NCBI GenBank assembly: GCA_030054275.1
Contig: JASGCF010000050.1
Coordinates: forward strand, 1 to 12,448
Direction of reading: 5' to 3'
From: Limnohabitans sp.
GTDB taxonomy: Bacteria; Planctomycetota; Phycisphaerae; Phycisphaerales; SM1A02
DNA: 12,448 bases
Made by a program: the position numbers and the translations under genes. Positions within the stretch are counted from its first letter, which is position 1. Each line of letters opens with the position of its first letter. The notes beneath the pieces were generated by a model. That model made no database searches. It was given only the letters and a program-made list of their open reading frames with translations, and was not told where the DNA came from. This document shows positions 1-8,400 of this stretch, piece by piece.

Positions 1-1364
1 CACAAGGTGCGCCTGAACTTTTGATGGGTGCGAAGGTCGAAGCCGACATTCTTGCCCGTTTTCCGTTCACGCTGACGCCCGATCAATTGGCGACCTTTCG
101 CGAAATCGCAAAGGATCTCGCATCAACGCAACCGATGAATCGCTTGCTCCAAGGCGATGTCGGCGCGGGAAAAACGGCTGTCGCACTCGCGTCGATGCTC
201 ATTGCTGTGACCAATCGTCACCAAGCAGCGCTCATGGCACCGACCGAATTACTCGCGGAGCAACACTACGCTTCGATCTCGCGATTTTTGACTGGTACGC
301 AAGTGAAAGTCGGATTACTCACGGGCAGTTTGCCGGCCAGCGAGCGCGCTCTTGTTCGCGATATGGCAGAGCTTGGCCAAATCGACATCGTGATTGGAAC
401 CCATGCTCTTCTCACTGGTGATGTGCGCTTTCATGCGCTGGCACTTGCTGTTGTGGACGAGCAGCACAGATTCGGCGTCGCGCAACGCGCGGAACTTCGT
501 GGAAAGGCGCCGCGCGGACAAACCCCGCACATGTTGGTGATGACAGCCACACCCATTCCCCGCACACTCTCACTGACGGTGTACGGCGATCTTGATGTGT
601 CAACAATTCGACATCGTCCGAAAGATCGATCGCCAGTGCACACGCGCGTCTTGCCTGTGTCGCGTGCAACAGATGCCTACCGCTTTGTGCAAGAACGCAT
701 CGAGCGTGGCGAACAAGCTTTCATCGTGGTTCCGGCGGTCGAGGAATCGGATCTTGGGTTGAAGGATGTCGCATCGCATCTCGATGCACTCGCGAGCGGA
801 CCGCTTGCTGGTGCTCGACTCGCAGCGATGCATGGGCGCATGAAACCGATCGAGCGCGATGCGATCATGGATCGCTTCCGCGCTGGCGAGATTGACGCGC
901 TGGTTGCGACGGTTGTCATTGAAGTTGGCGTCGATGTGCCGAACGCAACAGTCATGGTGATTGAACACGCAGATCGATTTGGTCTTGCCCAGTTACATCA
1001 GTTGCGCGGTCGTGTTGGACGCGGGCCGAAAGGCGGCGTTTGCGTGTTGATCGCAGATCCAACGACCGATGACGGACGCGCGCGGCTCGAAGCCATCAAA
1101 GAAACCGACGACGGATTTCGGATTTCGGAACTTGATCTTGCAATCCGCGGGCCTGGCGAACTCTTTGGCGCCAAACAGAGTGGGTTACCGCCGTTCAAGG
1201 TTGCAGATCTTTCGCGTGATCTGGGGCTGCTCGAGCGTGCGCGTCGAGACGCAACAGACTGGATCTCCCGAAGCCCGTTGCTTGCTGCAGACAATGAGCG
1301 CCTGCTGCGTCATCGTGTGTTGTCAACCTATGGCGAGGCGCTTGGACTTGGAGATGTGGGATAA
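1..1364 (+). CDS. recG: ATP-dependent DNA helicase RecG (5' part outside window)
   Basis: This is the helicase core of RecG, the superfamily 2 enzyme that remodels stalled replication forks and branch-migrates Holliday junctions. The frame is open from position 3, so the start and the N-terminal wedge domain lie upstream of the window. Counting residues from the in-frame TTG at 21, the following are visible: Walker A GDVGAGKT (45-52), MAPTELLAEQH (72-82), the DEQH box (146-149), TATPIPRT (175-182), IEVGVDVPNA (300-309), motif VI QLHQLRGRVGRG (325-336) and the RecG-typical RGPGE (376-380). The last roughly 70 residues match the RecG C-terminus, so the 3' end is intact. The TAA stop lies 62 bp from the stop of the convergent polX gene. 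All helicase motifs look functional. Assignment to RecG rather than the transcription-coupling factor Mfd rests on the RGPGE segment and the short C-terminal tail. Confidence 0.97.
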   Translation, partial: QGAPELLMGAKVEADILARFPFTLTPDQLATFREIAKDLASTQPMNRLLQGDVGAGKTAVALASMLIAVTNRHQAALMAPTELLAEQHYASISRFLTGTQVKVGLLTGSLPASERALVRDMAELGQIDIVIGTHALLTGDVRFHALALAVVDEQHRFGVAQRAELRGKAPRGQTPHMLVMTATPIPRTLSLTVYGDLDVSTIRHRPKDRSPVHTRVLPVSRATDAYRFVQERIERGEQAFIVVPAVEESDLGLKDVASHLDALASGPLAGARLAAMHGRMKPIERDAIMDRFRAGEIDALVATVVIEVGVDVPNATVMVIEHADRFGLAQLHQLRGRVGRGPKGGVCVLIADPTTDDGRARLEAIKETDDGFRISELDLAIRGPGELFGAKQSGLPPFKVADLSRDLGLLERARRDATDWISRSPLLAADNERLLRHRVLSTYGEALGLGDVG

Positions 1365-1426
1365 GTGCAAGTCGACACGCGCGTGAAACCGTATCGGCTG
1401 CGCGAGGGCGCAATGCACGATGGAAC

Positions 1427-3199
1427 TCACGGACGCTTCTTCCGCCGCCACGCATCGAGCGCCTTCGCGTCGAGTGCATTGAGACACTGCGCCACGGGTA
1501 ACAGCCCTCGCTCTGCTGTCAAAACGCCGTAGCGCAACTCATCAAAGTCGTTGATCGCGTGCACATCGCAGTTGATTGCAATCATGCAGCCAGCGTCAGC
1601 GGCGGCGCGCACATGAACATCGCGCAAATCAAGACGCATGTGATGACTGTTGAGTTCGAGTGCAGTTCCATGCTCCTTCGCGGCTGCGTAGAGCTCCGAC
1701 ATCACAGGCTCAAGTCCAGGCCGACCGTTCACGATGCGTCCCGTCGGATGCCCAATCACATGCACCAAGGGATGCGTGATCGCTTTCATCAAGCGATCTG
1801 TGGCGAGTCGTGGCTCTTGTTTCAACGCAGCATGAGGACTCGCGACAACCCAGTCGAGTGCTGCGAGCACATCATCCGCGTAGTCAAGCGAACCATCCGA
1901 CAGTATGTCCACTTCACTGCCAGCCCAGATCTGCATCTTGGGAAAGCGCTCGCGAGCAGCATGAATTGCCTCGATATGCGCGCGTAAACGAGTCTCATCA
2001 AGGCCATTCGCTTGGAACTGGCTCTTCGAGTGATCGGTGATCGCAATCGTGTGAAACCCGCGCCGTTCCGCCTCTGCCACGATCTCATCGATGGTCATGG
2101 AACCATCCGAGGCGCGCGTGTGACAATGTAATTCCGCACGAATATCGGCAAGCGCGAGCATTCGAACCGCGCTCGCTCCTGCGACGCGTGATTCGCGTGC
2201 GCCCCGCGCAAATTGATCAAGTTCGCCGCGATCCTCACGCGCGGTCGGTGGAATCCAATCCAGTCCGAGCGCGGCGTACACCTCTTCCTCTGTTGCCGCA
2301 GCAATCGGAACAGCACCGTCTGGAACCTCTCCATGCGCGCCTTCGCGAAACAAACCGTATTCATTCAGGCGTAGCCCTTGGGCAATGGCGCGTTCGCGCA
2401 TGCGAATGTTGTGATCTTTACTTCCTGTGAAATACATCAACGCGGCGCCGAAGCGATCCAATGGCACCACGCGAAGATCGACTTGCACGCCAGACTTGGT
2501 GAGTACGCTCGACTTGGTTTCACCGTGGCCGAGCACTCGCGCAACCTCACCGCGCTCGCAGAACGCACGCATGAGTTCGGCCGGATCGCTTGCAGCAGCA
2601 AGAATGTCGAGGTCTCCGATCGTGTCGCGACCCCGACGCAAACTTCCCGCGTACGCAATGCGCTGCACGCCTGACAATGCGCCAAGTTCCGCGACAAGCG
2701 CATCGGCAAGCGGCATCGCCTCACCAAGACGAATGCGCCCGCGCGCGCTTTCTGCAAAGGCGATCGCTTCTTTCATCTTCGCGATGGACTTCTCACCCAT
2801 GCGTGGCAGCGTTGCAACCTTGCCTGCATCGATCGCCACTTTCAAAGTCGCGAGATCCACGACGCCGAGTTCTTGCCACATCGCACGCGCCGTTTTTGGA
2901 CCGATGCCCTGAATCGCAAGCACTTCTTTCAGACCTGCTGGAACCTGCGCGCGCAATTCTTCGAGTTCAGACATCGTGCCAGACGCGCCGAATTCATGGA
3001 TCTTTGCCGCGGTCGAGGCACCGAGTCCATCGATCTCTTTCAATGCTGCAACGGGCACCGAGGCAGCTTCTTGCGCGAGACCTTCCACAGCGCGCGCCGC
3101 GCGTCGAAACGCATTCACTTTGAACACATTCGCGCCGAGAATCTCACTCAGGACGGCCAGTTCCTCGAAGCATGCTGCGATTTCTGCGTTGGTTGCCAT
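1427..3199 (-). CDS. polX: DNA polymerase X family protein with PHP 3'-5' exonuclease domain (PolX)
   Basis: This is a bacterial family X DNA polymerase of 590 residues, close to the roughly 570 of Bacillus PolX. It is a gap-filling, base-excision-repair type polymerase joined to a metal-dependent PHP nuclease. Domain order: an N-terminal 8-kDa-like region (1-80); helix-hairpin-helix motifs near 54-66 and 94-106 (IQGIGPKTA); the nucleotidyltransferase palm with GSLRRG (185-190) and catalytic Asp196, Asp198 and Asp241; YFTGSKDHN (256-264); then PHP from about 355. The PHP metal ligands are present: His358, His360, Asp365, His390, Glu429, His456, His484, Asp545 and His547. Both activities therefore look intact. 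The ATG at 3199 gives the family's usual N-terminus; no clear ribosome binding site precedes it. It lies 12 bp after the kdtA stop, which suggests translational coupling as the last gene of a tlpA-like/kdtA/polX cluster. Confidence 0.96.
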   Translation of the reverse strand: MATNAEIAACFEELAVLSEILGANVFKVNAFRRAARAVEGLAQEAASVPVAALKEIDGLGASTAAKIHEFGASGTMSELEELRAQVPAGLKEVLAIQGIGPKTARAMWQELGVVDLATLKVAIDAGKVATLPRMGEKSIAKMKEAIAFAESARGRIRLGEAMPLADALVAELGALSGVQRIAYAGSLRRGRDTIGDLDILAAASDPAELMRAFCERGEVARVLGHGETKSSVLTKSGVQVDLRVVPLDRFGAALMYFTGSKDHNIRMRERAIAQGLRLNEYGLFREGAHGEVPDGAVPIAAATEEEVYAALGLDWIPPTAREDRGELDQFARGARESRVAGASAVRMLALADIRAELHCHTRASDGSMTIDEIVAEAERRGFHTIAITDHSKSQFQANGLDETRLRAHIEAIHAARERFPKMQIWAGSEVDILSDGSLDYADDVLAALDWVVASPHAALKQEPRLATDRLMKAITHPLVHVIGHPTGRIVNGRPGLEPVMSELYAAAKEHGTALELNSHHMRLDLRDVHVRAAADAGCMIAINCDVHAINDFDELRYGVLTAERGLLPVAQCLNALDAKALDAWRRKKRP

Positions 3200-3211
3200 G
3201 CCGCGAAGATA

Positions 3212-4594
3212 TCACGCGCGCGTCGCTAAAAGCGCAAGCAGCACTTCTGAGGTGCGTGCGGTTCCGCCCTGCTCTCTGCGAATCGTTTCACGCGCCTTCC
3301 ATGCAATTTCGGCCCGTGCGCGTGTATCGGATGTCAACTCCGCGAGTGTCGCAGGTAGCGCGTCACGGTCGACTTGGCGAATACCGCCGTGGCGCTTGAA
3401 GGCATCAACAACATCGCGGAAATCCGCAACGCGCGGCCCAATGATCACCGCTTTGCCAAGGCTTGCAGGCTCAATCGGGTCGCTGCCGTACAACTTCCCG
3501 AAACTCCGTCCCATCACAACCACATCGGCAAGCGCGTACGCCATGCCAAGTTCACCGATGGTGTCGAGCACGAAATAGCGCGTGCTGTTCGTTCCGCGCT
3601 CACCACGAGAGCGACGCACGCAATTCGGCAGATTTGCGCACACGCTGTCGAACCACTCCGGCTTTCGCGGCGCGATCAGCAAACGGGCGTTTGCAGGCAA
3701 TGCATCACGAAGCAACACTTCCTCGCCCGGCTCTGTGCTGCCCGCGACGATGAGCGGCCCGTCACGAGTGATCCCGAGTTCCTCCGCGAGTTTCTCAGCG
3801 CCAGGAACACCATCGCGTATGGCGACCGAGTCCCATTTCATGTTGCCAGACACAAGCACTTCTTGCGCACCTAATTCGAGAAAGCGATCTGCGTACACGC
3901 GGTTCTGCGCCAACACCATGGTTGCACGCGCGAACATGCCAGTCACCCATCGACGAACGCGCATGTAGCGCGGAAATGATCGGTCGCTCAATCGACCGTT
4001 GATCACCACCACTGGAATGTCGCGCGCAGATGCGAGGCGCGTCATGTTTGGCCAGAGTTCAAGTTCAACAAGAACCAAGAGATCTGGGTCCAACCGATCA
4101 AACCACAGTCGCATGGCACCTGTGAAATCAAAAGGTGTTCGCACCACCGTGTGCTTCGCTTGAAAGAGCGCTTGCGCGCGCGCGAAACCGGTATCTGTCA
4201 TCGCACTGATGACGATTTCTGGCCGCATTTTGTCGGATGCGAGGCGCTCGACAAGTCCGCGCAGCGCATTCACCTCACCAACAGAGACCGCGTGAAAAAC
4301 AACGCGGGGACGCGCTTTTGCCGGCATGCGCAGACCATTTCCAAAGCGGGCGCTCCAGTCTGTGCGGATCTTTCCTGTCGCGATCATGCGCACAAGCCAC
4401 ACTGGCGAAAGAACGACTGCAGCGAACGCGTACGCAAGATCCGTCAGCAATCCAGCAAAGCGCACCCGCCAACCCGCGACCGAAGATCGATCGGACACAG
4501 CGCGACGATCAGTTCGCGATCGAAGGTCACCGTGTTCTGCGTCATCGCGCGGATCCGTTGGAAGATCGTCAGACATTGGTTGCTTTGGGGCCAT
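3212..4594 (-). CDS. waaA: 3-deoxy-D-manno-octulosonic acid (Kdo) transferase, lipid A core assembly
   Basis: This GT30-family glycosyltransferase (WaaA/KdtA) transfers Kdo from CMP-Kdo to a lipid A precursor at the cytoplasmic face of the inner membrane. Numbered from the ATG at 4594 (460 residues; E. coli has 425): a hydrophobic anchor at about 47-70; HAVSVGEV with the catalytic-base Glu at 107; VELELWPN (177-183 region); the CMP-Kdo binding half with GSTEPGEE (285-292) and APRKPEW; DTIGEL (344-349); and a GSDPIEPASLGKAV segment where proteobacterial enzymes have GGHNPLEPA. The frame stays open upstream to 4927, but that part overlaps the TlpA-like gene and resembles no Kdo transferase. The ATG at 4594 (GGAAG four bases upstream, 11 bp after the upstream stop) or the one at 4576 is therefore preferred; a GTG further in would give about 428 residues. 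The function is secure, the exact start is not. Confidence 0.93.
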   Translation of the reverse strand: MAPKQPMSDDLPTDPRDDAEHGDLRSRTDRRAVSDRSSVAGWRVRFAGLLTDLAYAFAAVVLSPVWLVRMIATGKIRTDWSARFGNGLRMPAKARPRVVFHAVSVGEVNALRGLVERLASDKMRPEIVISAMTDTGFARAQALFQAKHTVVRTPFDFTGAMRLWFDRLDPDLLVLVELELWPNMTRLASARDIPVVVINGRLSDRSFPRYMRVRRWVTGMFARATMVLAQNRVYADRFLELGAQEVLVSGNMKWDSVAIRDGVPGAEKLAEELGITRDGPLIVAGSTEPGEEVLLRDALPANARLLIAPRKPEWFDSVCANLPNCVRRSRGERGTNSTRYFVLDTIGELGMAYALADVVVMGRSFGKLYGSDPIEPASLGKAVIIGPRVADFRDVVDAFKRHGGIRQVDRDALPATLAELTSDTRARAEIAWKARETIRREQGGTARTSEVLLALLATRA

Positions 4595-4605
4595 CCGTCT
4601 TCCGA

Positions 4606-5406
4606 TCACTTGAGATTCTTGGCCATGGCTTTGAGCCAATCGACACTCTGAACGCCTTCTGCAAGATCCGCCACGCGTCCTTTGGAATCGACATACAGCG
4701 TCTTGGGAATGAGTCCCGAAGGATTGATGTCGCGAATGAAGGAGTTGAACTCCTCGCTCGCCATGAATTCGTGCGCATTCGCTTCGTTGGATCGCAAGAA
4801 ACTCTTCACAAGTTGGGGCCCAGTATCCATGCTCATCCCAATCACCACGAGCCGCTCCGGCAACAGACCTTTGAGCGAATGCACATTGCGACGATTCACT
4901 TTGCACGGCCCACACCATGTCGCCCAAATCTCGATGATCATCGGACGACCAGCAAATTGCGCCAGTGAAACATTGTTGCCGTCGAGATCTTGGACGGTGA
5001 GTTTGTGCACCGGACCGAGTTTGGGTGCCTTTGCTGCACTTGGGTCGGACGGAGGCCGAATTGCGTCAGAGTTTGTGGGCACTTCCTGTGGCGTGGCGGC
5101 GGGCGCGGCAGGAGCACTCGGGGCTCGCTCCGAAGCCGCCTGCTGCATCGCACTCGGTGCCTCTGCTGATGTTGACGCCGACGCGGAAACTTGCGCGTCG
5201 CCAAATCCCTGCTCCTGTCGGCTCTGCTCCTGTTGGCTCTGCTCCTGTCGGTTCTGCTCCTGTTGTGCACCATCACAGCCAAGTGTCATGATCATGCACC
5301 ACACCAGTGCAACAGCACCGATGCATCGCGTGACACACTTTTCGCTGCAAAAACTCAACAAGAGATTGGTCGTCGGTCGGACGCGGGCGACACACGCTGT
5401 GCTCAT
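4606..5406 (-). CDS. TlpA-like thioredoxin-fold lipoprotein (thiol-disulfide oxidoreductase)
   Basis: This is an exported thioredoxin-fold protein of the TlpA/ResA type, expected to reduce disulfides or assist cytochrome maturation outside the cytoplasmic membrane. From the ATG at 5406 it has 266 residues: a basic N-region, a hydrophobic stretch (about 29-43), and a lipobox-like MTLGC with the lipidation Cys at 44. Then follow four Gln/Glu pentapeptides (about 47-66), a Ser/Ala/Pro-rich linker to about 130, and the thioredoxin domain with IWATWCGPCK (active Cys165 and Cys168) and a cis-Pro in GLIPKTLYV (Pro234). The frame opens further upstream to 5490, but an earlier start would overlap the divergent oxoprolinase gene and bury the signal sequence. 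The N-region before the hydrophobic core is long for a lipoprotein, so an internal TTG start is possible. It is the first gene of the kdtA/polX cluster. The redox partner cannot be told from this sequence. Confidence 0.88.
   Translation of the reverse strand: MSTACVARVRPTTNLLLSFCSEKCVTRCIGAVALVWCMIMTLGCDGAQQEQNRQEQSQQEQSRQEQGFGDAQVSASASTSAEAPSAMQQAASERAPSAPAAPAATPQEVPTNSDAIRPPSDPSAAKAPKLGPVHKLTVQDLDGNNVSLAQFAGRPMIIEIWATWCGPCKVNRRNVHSLKGLLPERLVVIGMSMDTGPQLVKSFLRSNEANAHEFMASEEFNSFIRDINPSGLIPKTLYVDSKGRVADLAEGVQSVDWLKAMAKNLK
5209..5268. repeat. Four tandem 15-nt units inside the TlpA-like gene
   Basis: On the plus strand the units begin at 5209, 5224, 5239 and 5254, each starting CTGCTCCTGT and differing only near the end. 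On the coding (minus) strand they encode a pentapeptide series built on xQEQx just after the lipidation cysteine. The period is a multiple of three, so changes in copy number would keep the frame and only change the length of a flexible polar spacer between the membrane anchor and the thioredoxin domain. Confidence 0.85.
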
Positions 5407-5441
5407 CTCGTCAGAATATCCGAACTTCACCGCGCACACAC

Positions 5442-8400
5442 ATGACGCATTCTCTCGCAACCGAGCAACTTCCGACGACCGCCCACGCATTGCGCTGGCG
5501 CGTCGCGCTGGACACGGGAGGGACCTTTACCGATGTGGTTGGCATCGATCCGAACGGAACACGACATCGCGTGAAAGTTCCATCGGACGGCTCGCTCTCT
5601 GCAACTCTCAACACATGTGAGATCACGAACGCCGGCATCAACGCGTCATTCATTCCCGCTGCAGGACTGCACTTTCCTGATGGGTTTCTCGACGATTGGC
5701 TGTTGATCGGACATGCGCACACCGGAAAGCGCGTGTGCGCACAGATTCGCTCGCAGCGCGGCAGAAGGCTCTCGCTTCAACCACACGAATCGAGTGACAT
5801 TGGCGCATTTTCGCTGCTCGCACACGGTGCTGCGTTACGCTGCGTCCCGTCCTCTGCGCTTGGCGTGATCGATGCACCTCGACTCGGACTGCATCTCATC
5901 ACGAGAACACCGCTTGAAGCGGAACTTCCGCCGATCGAAATTCGCCTCTCAACGACGCGCGGTACCAACGCGCTGCTTGAGGGAAATGGTGCGCGCGTCG
6001 GTGTACTCGTGTCGGATGGATTGTCGGGGGTCGTGACGATTGCGGATCAAACGCGGAGTGATCTCTTTGCGCGCGTTCCAACACCCAGAAAGTTGCTTGC
6101 ACATGCGGTGCGCACACTTCGAGAACGAACACTCGCCGATGGAACACACGCGCTTCTTGCATCAGACGAGGAGATTCGTATTGCATGCGAACAACTTCGG
6201 CATGAGGGTTGCGACATCGTTGTCGTGAGTCTCGCACACGCGTTGACAGACAATGGTCGCGAGACTCGAGTCGCGCAGTTTGTGCGTGACCTTGGTTTTC
6301 CTGCAGTCGCTGCGTCGAGTCTCGCACCGCATCCTCGCCTGCAAACGCGCACCGAAACGGCCGTGGTTGCGGCACGCATCGCGCCGACTCTTTATGCATT
6401 CGTGGAAGATGCACTCCGATCAGCCCCACGCGATGCGCGCTCCTTCGTCTTCACGAGTGCTGGGGTGTTGCAAGCAGCCCATGCCTTTGAGCCTCGCGAC
6501 ACACTCTTTTCAGGTCCGGCTGGTGGAGCCGTTGCGATGCAGGAACTTGCGCGCAAGCACCATGTGCGCAGAGCGCTTGGCTTCGATATGGGCGGTACCA
6601 GTTCCGATGTTTCGCGTCTTGCGGACGGAGTCATCGCCATGCGGCGCGAATCGTGCGTCGCGCGCGCGACGGTCGCGACCCCAGCACTTGCAATCGACTC
6701 GATTGCGGCCGGAGGAGGCTCGATCTGCCGCGTTCACGACGGCGCGTGCATCGTTGGACCCGAGAGCGCTGGTTCGAATCCTGGACCCGCGTGCTACGGC
6801 CGCGGTGGACCACTGACCATCTCAGACATCAATGTGCTTGCTGGACGACTCGTGTGCGAGGTCGGACTCGGAAACGCGTCACTGGTGCTCGATCGTGACG
6901 CTGCAGAGCGTGCGCTTGCTTCCGTTGTCGAAGAAAGCGGAATCGCACGCGACACACTGATGGAATCGTTCCTCGATATTGCGAATGCTCGCATGGCGCT
7001 TGCGATGGAAAATCTCTGCGTGCGCGACGGAGTCGATCCACGCGGTACATCCGACGGCAAGTGCGTAGACGAAACGAGCGACAAAATGAGGGACGAAACC
7101 GTAGGCGATCTGCGCGCCACCGACGCGCACACGCTGTTCGCATTTGGAGGCGCCGGAGGTCAACACGCCTGCGCGATCGCAGCGCGACTTGGACTGAATC
7201 ACATCGTCTTTCCGCATGCTGCTGGCTTTCTTTGTGCATCGGGAGTGCTTGCTGCGCAGCCTGCACGCATTGCTTCGCAGCCCGTACTCAAACCGCTTGC
7301 CTCAAGTGATCGCCCTCTTCGTGAGGCATATGAGCACGCGCGCATGGATGCAACACACGCGTTGATGCGCGATGGATTCCATTTGTTCGAGAAATCTGAT
7401 GTCTCAGAGTCATCAACAACTTTGGCGTACGCCGCACTTCGATTGGGCGGACAAGAGGCAACCATCGAAGTTTCCTACGCAGACCCAGCCTCGATGCAAC
7501 GCGAGTTTCATGCGCGATTCGAAGAACTGTTCGGATATCCGCCGCCCGATCGAGTGCTTGAAGTCGAATCGGTCCGCGTGGAAGTTCGCGCTGGAAACAC
7601 GCGTACATCCCAGGCAACGAACGAGACGCCATCGCTGCATGCGCCCGAACACGCTGTTTCGCCAGTTCTCCCCCCACCACCCTCATCGACTGTGCGAATG
7701 CTCTCGCGTGGACTTTGGCACGATGCGCGTGTGTTCGAGCGAACATCCCTCACTTCGGGCATGCGTCTCGATGGCCCCTCCATCATCATCGACGCGGGAG
7801 AATCGGTTGTGATCGATGTGGGATGGTCGGCAGTGGTCACTCCGTCACTTGACATGATCGCCGAGGCCACAACATCGCAACCTCACCGCTCATCGACGGC
7901 AGAATCAGAACTTTTCGCAGCTCGGCTCGAGGCAATCGCCCTCGGCATGGGACACATCCTCGAGCGAACAGCACTCAGTCCGAACATTCGTGATCGACTC
8001 GACTTCTCCTGCGCCATTCTTGATGCGTCCGGCACGCTCATTCAGAATGCCCCGCATGTCCCTGTCCACCTTGGCGCACTCGGGATGTGCACTCGACTTG
8101 TGATTGAGAACCTTGCCATGCAGCGGCTTGACCTTTGCGAAGGTGATGTTGCTGTGACAAACCATCCTGCCTTCGGCGGCTCGCATCTCCCCGATGTGAC
8201 CACCATCGCGCCGATTTTTGTTGAAGGACGCAGAGTTGCGTTTGTTGCGGTTCGTGCACATCACGCAGAAATTGGTGGCACTCGGCCAGGCTCCTTTCCA
8301 CCGGATGCGAGGTGTTTGGCAGAGGAGGGCGTTGTTCTCGCACCATTTCTCGCCGTAGAGCGTGGCAGTTTCCAACGCGAGGCATGTCGTGCGCGCTTCA

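Noticed and set aside
1365..1426. CACGCGCGTG palindrome between recG and polX as a terminator
   Set aside because: The palindrome has no loop, there is no T-tract, and the match is common in GC-rich DNA.
4595..4927. N-terminal extension of the kdtA frame up to an ATG at 4927
   Set aside because: It overlaps the thioredoxin gene in another frame, has no Kdo-transferase character and would make the protein over 100 residues too long.
4682..5620. 312-codon plus-strand frame opposite the TlpA-like gene
   Set aside because: It is antisense to a gene with clear thioredoxin motifs; its Cys/Ser/Leu-rich repeats are the reverse reading of the Gln/Glu codons.
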